From: Bolinopsis microptera
Taxonomy: Eukaryota > Ctenophora > Tentaculata > Lobata > Bolinopsidae
Assembly (NCBI RefSeq): GCF_026151205.1
Contig: NC_087084.1
Coordinates: forward strand, 4,955,538 to 5,015,537
Direction: 5' to 3'
DNA length: 60,000 bases
The notes beneath the pieces were generated by a model that saw only the letters and a program-made list of their open reading frames with translations, had not been told where the DNA came from and made no database searches. A program made the translations under genes and the position numbers. This document shows positions 24,413 to 35,400 of this stretch, in pieces (position 1 is the first letter of the stretch; every line of letters begins with the position of its first letter).

Positions 24413-24535
24413 TTACTTTGCAACACTGGTTCCAATTGAATTAGAAAAATCTATGATTGGTGTTTCATTACCTTCGGCTGCAGCAGTGCAGTAGAGAACA
24501 GCTGCAATGACCAAGAAAAGCAAGAACACCTTCAT
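24413..24535 (-). CDS. Possible 40-residue secreted peptide
   Basis: An ATG at 24535 opens a 40-codon frame ending in TAA at 24415-24413. Residues 1-~20 (MKVFLLFLVIAAVLYCTAAA) have the charge, hydrophobic core and small-residue end of a signal peptide. The mature part would be only ~20 residues, acidic and without cysteines. A TATA box lies ~105 bp upstream. AAG/GTAATG just after the signal sequence is also a plausible splice donor, in which case this is only the signal exon of a longer secreted protein. I do not recognise a family. Confidence 0.5.
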   Translation of the reverse strand: MKVFLLFLVIAAVLYCTAAAEGNETPIIDFSNSIGTSVAK

Positions 24536-24639
24536 CTTCAAAGTTTCAAACGGTGGCTAAACAAGTTGAATCTCTCTTCCTGTAAAACACAAGCAGAACA
24601 ATTACAATATTATAGTGAAATTATACTGTTATGCTCACC

Positions 24640-24647
24640 CTTTTATA
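24640..24647 (-). promoter_or_regulatory. TATA box for the secreted-peptide gene
   Basis: TATAAAAG on the minus strand, followed by GGTGAG. It would place transcription start near 24615, about 80 nt before the ATG at 24535. A clean TATA box is uncommon in this window. Confidence 0.5.
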
Positions 24648-25118
24648 GTTCCCTTTAATCCCTAAACTGATGCAAGGGGAGACTTTTTCCTACCGGGTAC
24701 TGCGCAAACCTATATTTAAACTGTATTAAAGTTGTTATTTGCATAATATTACTAGCTTTAAGAATTATTTGTAAAATGTGCTAGGAAATGCCAAGCTTGG
24801 ACGATGCATTGTATATAATTTTGTTCAATATTATTAAATTTTTGAAAAAGCTCGATTTATACTGTTTAATTAAATGTATAAAATTGTAATTCATATTTTT
24901 AAACTTAAAAGCTCAATCAGTTTCATGTATTATTGAAGGGCTTAAGCATTATATTATATATTTATATATGTACAGATTGCAGTACACACTGCAGAGATCG
25001 AATGGGAATTTCGCACCTTGCCAAAATATACAAATATAGGAGACTTCCTGACACAGACTAGCATAATACATATTAATGTATTGCATATATTCCTCGTCAT
25101 TCCACCAGGGATGGAGCA

Positions 25119-25230
25119 ATATTCTACTTGGGGTGGAGCATTCCATTTGGGGTGGAACATTCCACTTGGGGTGGAGCATTCCATTTGAGGTGGAGCATTC
25201 CATTTGGGGTGGAGCATACCATTTGGGGTG
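25119..25230. repeat. 19-bp tandem repeat upstream of the kinesin gene
   Basis: About six units like CATTCCATTTGGGGTGGAG. It ends about 110 bp before the kinesin start codon. The open frames on both strands here come from the repeat. Confidence 0.85.
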
Positions 25231-25338
25231 GAGTATCCCACTTACTGATTGTAGCCATATATTTTAGATTTTCATCATCATCATCATCATTGAAATTTTT
25301 GCAACAACTGACAAAAATCATCTTAATTTCATAGCCTG

Positions 25339-28300
25339 ATGTCAGAACGTGAATGTACATCTGTCAAGGTTGCTATCAGGGTTCGACCCTTACTTGAGAG
25401 GTGAGTTCAGTGTTACCTTACAGCTGTTAGCATGTAGCCATGTACATACAGATTCCAAGAGTATAGAAACAGTTTATTCAACGATAATATGTTTTTTCAA
25501 AGGAACTTTACTGCAATAACAGACATTGCCATGAACAATGTGATGATTATTTTCCACAACCTACCCAATATCCATATCACAGGGAGAGGATAAAAAGATG
25601 TAAAGAATGTCTGATAGTACTTCCAAATAAAAGCCAGTTGGCACTAGGCAAAGACCAAAACTTCACTTTCGACCATGTGTTCGAGGAATCCATCAGTCAG
25701 GACAATTTATATTGCGAGACTGTAAAACCCCTGGTCCTGTCATGTCTGGATGGTTATAATGCCACTGTTTTTGCTTATGGACAGACAGGTATGAGGTGAC
25801 TTTGTTTAGCTCATTTTCTCTAACTTAAGATTTTCTAACCCATTTTAAAGTTTCTTTTACTTATAATACTTAATAATGTAAACGGAAAATTAGGCCTTCC
25901 TCGATGTTTTGATCATACCTTTAAAATTCAGGGAGCGGAAAGACCTACACAATAGAAGGTGTTGATTCAGATCCAGATCTACAGGGTATTATTCCTCGTG
26001 CAGCTGCAGATTTCTTCAATCTTATTGATACATCTGATAGTGATAAGGACACCTTTGTGGTAAGATAATGACAAGTGGATTCTAAAAATGAAACTGAAAC
26101 CAAAATTTTCTTCTTTCAAATGATAAACTTTTCTAGAAACTCAGTATAGCACCTGAGGTATTACTCGAATTTCCCATGTTATGTATGAAACTATAAAACG
26201 AATAGTTGAATTAAATCTCCACCTTCAGCTAAAAGTGTCATATCTTGAGATATATTTGGACGAAGTGAGGGATCTTCTGTCGAACACTGCAGAGGAGATT
26301 CACATCAGGGAGGATGATAGAGGGAACACAGTTATTCAAGGTTTTTGTTTGATCTGTTTAGTCGTCTTGATACTTTAGATGTGTCTTGTTTATTCATTGT
26401 TGTGAACGAAAGTATGATCAAAATGTTTCGCTGAAATTGAAACCTGACAAAACTTCACCAAGGTTTGAAAGAGGTGCCCGTTACAAGTAGTGACGAGTTG
26501 CAAAAGATAATGAGGTATGGAATGGCAGTTAGAACAACCGGAGCTACTCAAATGAACGAGCAGTCGTCACGTTCACATGCCATTCTTACCATTCACATCA
26601 ACAAGCAGTCTCCAAAGTCTGTGAGGAACATTGAGGTTGGTCTGATGATTTTTTAATGAAAATTTTTTAAACCTCTGGCTTGCCCTCAGATCAGATAATA
26701 GAATTTTGAAATCATATCGGTTATGATTTACCAGTTTCAGCCTCTTAGACTGTATTCCAAATTCTAAGAAACATCTATGAATTAAAGTCACTATTGTGAC
26801 GGTACATTAGAACCAGACAGAAACAAAGTGTGAAGGGCCTGAACAGAACCCCTCGGTTTCAGTTCCTTGTTTAACACTGCCGTACAGCAAGGACATTCAC
26901 CGTTGGTTCTCCAACATCCATATATAGATGTTTCTATAGATGTTTATATAGGATATATAATATCATATATATTATTATATATGAGATATATCTCATGCAT
27001 TACAAAATCCTACAGGTAACATCAGCAAAGTTTCACTTCGTTGATCTGGCTGGTTCAGAGCGGGCACACCGAACAGGAAACATTGGCGAGCGCTTCAAAG
27101 AGTCCGTTCACATCAACAGTGGACTGCTAGCACTTGGAAACGTCATAAGCGCTCTCAGTGACTCGAAACGGAAATCAGGTCACGTACCTTACAGGGCCTC
27201 TAAGATAACAAGGCTTTTGAAGGACTCTCTGGGAGGGAACAGCAGGACCCTCATGATAACATGCGTGTCACCGTCCAGTGACTCCTTCGAGGAGACGCTC
27301 AACGCACTTAAATACGCTAAACGCGCCAGAGACATTCAGAACAGACCTATTGTAAACAAGGATGTGATCGAGTTGGAAATGCAGAGAATGGAATCAGAGA
27401 TATTGCAGTTGAGACAGCAGTTAAAGACACGGGAGAATAGTTCTTCTGAGGTGTCTGGAAGTGATATTGAGAGTCTTCAGGAGGAGAAATCACATTTGGA
27501 GAGTGAGGTAGGGTGAAATTTTGAAAGTTTACTAATTGATTTGATAATTCTTCAAAGAAAATTTCTGATTTTTTCTGAATATACTTACTGATGACATAGC
27601 TATGATCTTATAATGACAGATAAAACTAATTTGGTACATGTGGCACTCAATTAACTCCAATAATCAAACTTATGGTCAGGTTATTATGATTTTGAATAAT
27701 CTTTGATATTAACATAAAGTTCAGCAACTATTTATCCAGCTCGACTCATACAAACAATTCGTGAGATCATGTCGATCAGACGTGGAACGGTGCATATCCA
27801 AGAAATCCACCGCTGGTCTAGCCAAACTTCTGGAAAAGATCAAATCACGTGATACAAAACAGGGTGGAAGTTCCAGTGATATTTCAGATGGTGTGTTTGA
27901 TGAGGATAGTGATGTGGTGTCACAGCTGCGGGGCGAACTTAAGAAGTGTAGGGAGGATTTGTTGAATGATGAGAAGATATTTGCTGATCAGCAGTTAGAC
28001 TTTGAGCAGGTCACACATATTTTATTTATACTATATTTTAAGGAAATTGTGTTTTTTATGACGGTTAATTGTTAAATCATAGGGAGGCTTTTCGAGTTAA
28101 ACTAATAATATTATGAATCAGTATTCAGTAATTGAAAGCGTTGTTTGAATCAGGTAAAATCAGAGTTAAATGAGAAGATGTCACGCTACGAGGATGAAAT
28201 ACACAGCCTAAAAATAGAGATCGACAAAATGAGAGAAGGAGTTGACGAGAATCTGAACACAACTCTCAAAAAGAAAAGCATCAAGATCACCCGGACCAAA

Positions 28301-31300
28301 CCGTGCACATTTGAAGAAATCGAAGAAATAATGAGAAAGAAAACTTTCGTAATCTTCGAGAAAAACATCAAGAATTGCTTGGAAAATACAAAACCAAGAG
28401 CTAAATCAGAGATGTTGGAGACGTTCACAGTTCCCCAACCCAGCAAATGTACGATCAAAGACCACTGTAACTTGGAAAGTAGGATGGAAGATTTGGTTAA
28501 AAAGAATGAGAGTTTGGCTAACGAAGTGAATCAGATGAAAGACACTACTGTGAATGTGCACGAAACAAAGAAGCATTTGGAGAAGAATATTTCAACGATT
28601 AGGAAGCAGAAGAGTGACTTAGAAAAACGGTAATTATTCCATCTTTTTCAAAAACTTGTATTCTAGTTGACTATTATTCTTCGTTCAAGAACTTTTTGGA
28701 TTTTAATCACTATTTGCTGTAAAAAAGCTGAGAAATTAAACTCTCAGAATATTGTGAGTTATTTTATATCAATACATCCCTTGTCTTCAGATTGAAAGAT
28801 GCAGAGAAAGACTTATCAAAGCTGCAAGCTAAAAACAAAAAAGAAAAGTTGGTATCCCTCGGCAGGGATAAAATGGGGAAGAGGATGTCGGAAACGGCTG
28901 TAAATACCTCCCAGTCTTCATTTGTTCCACCTCACAATAAGGGTTTGAATGATTTGTTACTGTATGAAAATATTTACTCAAAAACAAACTTTGATTGTTT
29001 TAATTTTCTGCTGCTTGTGTTTCATGTGTTCAATAATCTGCTAATTTAAGGAATGTTTTAAGAATTCTTATTAATATAAGAATTTTTAACTTTTTAGTCC
29101 GTTTCTAAACGGACTAAAAAGCTAAAACAATCCCACACCTATCCAGTAACATTCCCTCTTTGCAGATGATAAGGAAATCGAAGAAACACTAGAAAAGATA
29201 ATGGAAGAAAGACAACGACTCCGTGTCAGGGAGGAAGAGATTAAGCTAAGAGAACAGGCGCTGAAAGAAAAGGAGGCTATAGAGAGTGAAATCAAGAAGT
29301 TGAGGAGTAAAGAAGTTAGAGCTAGTCAGGTATGCTAAGTTTGAATTCTATTCCTGATATTCTGATAAATTCCTTTCTTTTTTCAATCTAGAATCGTCCT
29401 TATCCGCCTTATCGCAGCTTTCCAGTAACATTTGTCTTTAAAACGCCATATTACATGAACCCAGGGACAAAAGGAGATCGCAGCATGTGCGGAATCGCGA
29501 TTTTTCCCATTATTTGCGACAAATTTTATGTATAGTCTTATATTTTTATTTTATGTATAAAGTCTATGTAAAGTTTATATTCTTAACTTCATAAAGTTTA
29601 TGTACATAGTCTGTTAAAATCGCGATTTTTGGGCAAACTAATCGCGATTTTCTTTTGTCCCTGCATGAATATATATTATATATATATTATCTCATCATTA
29701 CTAAATCGTGTTAACTTCAGGTTGTTTCAAAGGATTTACTACGGATGTCAATGAAATTGGACAAGTTAGATACTGAGATAGCAAACAAATCCTTGTGTTT
29801 AAGTAGGACGCAAACACTTTCTAAATCAGTTGGATTAGAGGCAGAGATAAGGGATCTTCAGAGGAAGAGAGCTGAAATTACTGGAAAAGTTGAGTCTCTC
29901 AATAAGAAAGTTAACCTGGGTGAGTTCAGTTTTTAAATGAAAAATGTTGTTGAAATGTTGTTAAAATGTTGTTAAAATGTTGTTAAACGACATTCTCAGT
30001 TTGGTTCCGCTGATTCACCAATCATTTCATGACAGTTCCAATATTTATAAATTATAAATTAATTAATTTTGGCTTCCACCTTTCCACAGTTCTAATGTAC
30101 TTGTAGTATTTTAGCTGTCTCAGTTCCAATGTTGCTGAGATGCTATTCAAATCTTGCATTGGTTATAATATTTTCGATATTTACAATATTTCTGTCCCCA
30201 AACAGGTGAGTTATTGACGAGCGAGGAGAGCACAGAGTACCGAGATCTCAATGAAGCACTAGAGATAACGGAGGCTGCAATAGAGTACCGCTCTAATGCA
30301 GATACAGAGAATGGTGGTCCTGATACTGCCTCTCGGCTACCTTCCACACAAGTGAGATTACTTTGTGGTTTTGTTAGTATGACGTCATAGATTAATGAAA
30401 TAATGAAGTTATAAGTTAACGGAATAATGACGTTAAACTTTGACATATTTAATTCATTTTCAAGTTACTGTTTTGAACTAAATGATGCACATTATATTTT
30501 ATAATGGAAGCTGACGACGCTTTATAAATCTCCAACGCTTACGTAAATCTCCAATCCAAAACATTTGGTCTTTCGAAACATATAATTTCTGCTTTGAAAA
30601 TGAAATAAAATCGAAGAAAGTGTATTCCATTTTCAAAAGACAACCAAGTTCTGTAAAATTTAAATTAATCATTAAAAATCTTTAAATGTAACTAAAATCT
30701 CCTCAATAACAGGCAGTAACAGATACACTGTTCAACAAACTGATAATAACACGCGAGGAGAACAACACCGTGTTACAACAGAACCAACTGCTGAAGATAG
30801 AACTGGAGAACAGAACTTCAGAACTCAACTCCCTTAATAAAACTCTTCTTTCAACATCTCTCGGTACAAAAAAATTTTGTGATTTTTATGATTTTTTGAT
30901 TTAATTTGATGATTTTTAACACGCTTTCTACTTTTCTCGGTACAAAAATACAAACAAAATAAACAATGTTCCAATCCGGAAATTACATTTCTCGGTACAG
31001 TTACATGATTTTTTGTTATTATTTTTTCCGCTCTGAGAATGATTTGCCCTTCTGATTGTTAGGACTCGGGCATTTAATGCGTATCCATAGATACTAGTTC
31101 AACGTGTTACGTTTTAAAATCTAACGTTCCTGGTCGAATATTTTAATTTATGAAATGGCGAAGTTCAAACTCTGCTACACATTTCAAATTCTCAGGTTAA
31201 TGACCGTTTGAGTTTTCAGCACAACTGATTCACTAGTTAGTACCCTGATCTTAATCTTACCTTTATAAGATTTACAGTTTAAGCTCACCCTAACCTTCCA

Positions 31301-31593
31301 TCACAGTAGCAGAGACACCACAACCCCCCACCACACCCAACCCAGTCATGGCCCAAATGGAACGTGACGTGGCTTACTACAAACAGCTGGTCAAGGACCT
31401 GAAGGCCAAGTTGCGCGGCACCAGCCCACGTGACAACACCGGAGCTAGCGCGGGAACTGACACGCTGAGTGGGGGAGTTCTGACTCCCGTCAGGAAGAGT
31501 AAGAGGGAACTGAGACCGATCACGGCGGAGGAGGCGTTCCATAGGTCGGGGACTGGGTTTAACACCAGTGGGGTTAATAGTTCAGTACCTTGA
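25339..31593 (+). CDS. KIF27: Kinesin-4 family motor, KIF27/KIF7-like
   Basis: Fourteen exons: 25339-25400, 25583-25788, 25932-26059, 26229-26340, 26463-26635, 27016-27507, 27740-28009, 28154-28629, 28791-28942, 29166-29329, 29721-29919, 30206-30351, 30713-30863, 31307-31593. They sum to 3,018 nt, 1,005 residues plus TGA, with all phases matching. The motor domain spans about residues 8-345: [12 protein letters not shown] at the start, the ATP-binding GQTGSGKT near 86-93, switch [10 protein letters not shown], switch [28 protein letters not shown] and [11 protein letters not shown] long coiled coil follows to ~880, including the [13 protein letters not shown] region typical of this family, then a Ser/Thr/Pro-rich tail. 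The motor is closest to KIF27/KIF7. KIF27 acts in motile cilia and KIF7 in Hedgehog signalling; which one this stands for is unresolved. It is shorter than vertebrate members (~1,350-1,400). The exon 9 donor (GTTTGA) is weak. Confidence 0.92.
29462..29663. mobile_element. hAT-like MITE (family B), copy 2
   Basis: It lies in a kinesin intron and has the same CAGGGACAAAAG termini as 11482-11630, with subterminal TCGCGATTTT repeats. The flanks CATGAACC and CATGAATA give an 8-bp duplication with two mismatches. Confidence 0.78.
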
Positions 31594-32441
31594 ACATGGG
31601 GACTAGTGATTGGTTACATGTTTTTATCACGTCACGACATTCTATGACGTGACAGAGGCTGAAAGCCTGGTTGGTTTATCTTTTCACGTGCGCGTGCACA
31701 GATGTTGTGATTTGATTTGATGATTTTTATCACGCTATTGATTGGCGCATGAAGTTATGTCTTAGATACGGGTTGAGGATATGGGAGGGTTTTGAAACAG
31801 GGTTCTTGGTAAGGTTTTGGTAATTGTGTCGGAATTTTCATTAGTGTATGTAAAGTGTTAACTGTATGTAAAGAGCTCGGCATAATTTCATGGCGGTTTT
31901 TACTGTGATATACATAATTACGTATTATCATATTTTCAAATTTTGACTGACTCCTAAGATGTCTGCATGTTAAACTTATTGATAACTGCTACACTATACT
32001 TGAATATGAGCTTTGACTGAACCTTATGACCGAACCTGATAATATAATTCTAAAATGTATTTTGACGCTTTGAACAGAGATGCTGGATTTTTTGCATGCT
32101 TTATTTGTAAATTTAAAATTATTTGATTGTAAAAACTGTGTTGATATATTTTTGATAAAAACAGTATTATATATATTATATTGTGCGCTGGTTTTAAAGC
32201 GTTTTACTTCTTTAATTAAATGTTTAACTGAAAAATGTTGTCTATCATCTTAAAGTTACCCAAGTTAGTCTTTTGCAGGGCTCAGATTTAAGGTGATAAC
32301 CTTAAATTAATTATTCAAATAATCAATTAACTAATTACTTACTTAATTAATTAACTAATTACTTAGTTAATTAGCTAATTACTTAATTAATTAGCTAATC
32401 ACTTAATTAATTAGCTAATATAACTTAATGCCTTGTTAGGG
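31594..32441 (+). other. Spacer between the kinesin gene and ZBBX
   Basis: It should hold the kinesin 3' untranslated region and the ZBBX promoter. A TTAATTAACTAATTACTTA-type simple repeat fills 32310-32420. An acceptor-like CTTGTTAG just before the ZBBX ATG suggests a 5' untranslated exon somewhere in this stretch. Confidence 0.4.
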
Positions 32442-35400
32442 ATGTCAGGAGGAGTGACTGCAGGAGTTAACATGTCAGATAAACACAACCCAGCTCGAGC
32501 AGTCCCTGTTAGGGTCAAGAAGAAGTGAGATACTTTACATGTCTAAATATAGCAAAGCTTTCTTTGGGAATGAAACTTTCAGTACCTCAATCGTGTCTTT
32601 TGAAGTTGTGACATCCTCAGTGACCTTGCTAGATGGTCATTCAAGAAAAATTCAGTCGAAACAAACAGTGAAATTTGAGTCTTGGAAAGCTGATCTCTAT
32701 AAAAAATCAAATAATCACTTAATGCCAATGGCTTATTTAGATTTGTTTATGACTTGTTAATGACTTGTTAATGACTTGTTAATGACTTATTAACAGGACT
32801 CTTAAGAAGCTGAGTAACGCAGAGAGACTGGAAATGGAGAACGCGAAGATGGAGGAGAGACTGAGAACTCTGAGGAAAACAATAGAGAAGGAGAAGGAGG
32901 AGAGGAGGTTAGTACAAATAATCAATTAACTAATTAATTAATTGATTAACTAATCATTTAGTTAGTTAGCTAATCACTTAATGAGTTGAGGAGAGGAGGT
33001 TTGTACACAACTTGTTATCTGTATTTATTGGTGAATATTTGTCACGTGGTATAGTAACTGTGTTATATTTGGTTGATTTATGTCCCATGTTACAGACATT
33101 GTGTTCTAATTGTTTTATTTGTGTCACATGTTAGGGATACTGTGTTCTAATTGGTTGCCACCCCAGTAACTGTACTAGCCTGTGGAAATCAGGACAGACG
33201 GGAGCTATAACTAATTTCGCAAAGGAGCACAGCAGTAAGAACAAGAGTGCTGGTATTAAACTCGGTGATAAGAAGATTAAAGTTAAATTTCTTACTCCTG
33301 TGGTAGAGAAAGGTGAGAGTTTATTGACGTTAAAGTATGAGAAATAATTGTATTTTTTATAGCCTTGGACTTGCTTGGCTTAACTTAATAAAATATGAAT
33401 ACTGCTTGGGGGAATTGATCAAAATGGGAATGAAATGAAAAGGCATTGCAAATTAGTAGAACACATGCATATATTAAGATAAAAGGTGGTTGGGTTTAAC
33501 AAATCACCACAATCATGCCTTTTAAGACGGAAAATAGCCCAGTTAATATAGAGTACCCTTACATTCCAGGAGAATCCCGAGAAAAACAACGTAAAGCAGC
33601 CCCACGTGTCTCCACACCCCACAACTCTAGCACCACAGCTGGTTCCTCTTGGGCAGAACCACAAACATCCCACCAAGGTCCCGCTGAATCTCAGCGCTCT
33701 GAAGCACTGCGCCCTGAAGCGCTGCATGCAGATGCGCCGCGTGCAGATGCGCCTCACACAGAAACACACAGTTTTGAGATGCAGAGAATGCCCCGTGAGA
33801 GCATGGCGTGGAGTGAGGTGGGGGAGATGGAGGGGTTGCAGAGACAGGCTAGCATTGTGGGACCGGTGTGTGGTCAGTGTGAGCTGAACGGCGCTCAGAT
33901 GGTACGTGTTTTAGTTTCGGTGGTAACCTAGGTTAAAGTTGGTATTTATATTTAAATCTTTGATGGTACTTGATACTTCAGATGGAGATGTTCTCGATTG
34001 AATTGCAAATATTGTGTGAAGTTCGTTTTTCAGATAACTGATTTTTTTCAGAATTGCATGGAATGTGGCGAGAAATACTGCACAGAATGTTTTGCAATGT
34101 TCCACAAAAAAGGAGCCCTAAAATCACATACCTCCCGACCTCTGACCCGACAAGCCAACTTGGCTTTAAACAGTGGTCCTGCAAGACAAGTCAAAATGTA
34201 GGTTCTTTGTTAGTATGTTTTTGGGAGTCAATTTATCCTTCGGCTCAATTCATTGAAATTGGTTTGAGATTGGTTTTGAGTCCGCTTAAATGATATAGCT
34301 TCTGTGAGTTAATATCGATTAGGACGCCTAATTTTGTGCTTAAGAAAAAGTTTGCATGCCACTACTGTTCAACTGTGAAAGTGCTTGACAATTTCTGTAC
34401 GTGATTTCCATAGGCCTTCATATCAGTCACGAATCACGAATTAATATAGCCAATATTTTCAGTGAAGAGCCGATACAAGAAAATTCTCTCTGGGGAGATT
34501 ATGATGAAGATGCATCAGCTGCAGGATTCATGGACGCAGTCAAAGCATGGCGGGGCGAAGAAGTAACAACAAATAGTACTGGTAATTTGAGAATATAATC
34601 GCATTTTGACACATTTTGAAATCTGCTAACCCGCGGCCAGTAAGCAAATGGAACGCGCGGACGCCGAACGGTTATTTTGTGTTGAAACGTTTTCGCGCAA
34701 CCAGTCAGTGTAGCGAAAATGCGAATTTAATGATCGATTTGCTATGCATTACGATAGAACGATATATCACGTGCTTCAATTATTTTGTTATGTGTTTAGG
34801 CAACCAACAAACCGGTGTTGCTGGGAAGACTACGGACGGTTCACAAACAGCCAAGGGCGCTATCCCTGATATAAACTTCTCAGAAAACGAGGTATTTATT
34901 CTTTTATCAGCCAAATTTCGAAACCATTCCGTACTTACTTTTTTACTTACTTTTACTTTGGGCGATCCTCAATCGAAATCCCATTCACTGTCTGCCTCCA
35001 CACGTCTCGATCGCACATAACAGTTCGAAGGTCGTCTAACTGGAGCCCAGTGTCACGAGCTACTACGTCCAGGAAGGTGAGTGGTCTCCTTCCACGGCCC
35101 GATTGGGCAAGTCGCCAGGGGAGGATAGTGGAGATAACTTGGTCAGAAGCTCTCATGCAATGCCCAGCAAATCTGGAACGCCTCGACGCAACCACTGAGG
35201 CAATAGATGGAAGGTTGCCATAGATCTGCTTGAGCCTTGAGGGTTGGATGCTTCTTCCACGAGATGTTCTTGGCCTTCATTAAAAGACGGGTGTAGCATC
35301 CGTTGAGGCGTTTCTCAAGCTGCTTGTTTATGGTCCATGTCTCTGATCCATAGAGCAATACTGGTTCGACACAGGCTCTAAAGAACTTGACTTTCAGTTG

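Noticed and set aside
24949-25360. Overlapping ORFs rich in Cys/Trp/Pro near 25.1 kb
   Set aside because: They are produced by the 19-bp tandem repeat on both strands.
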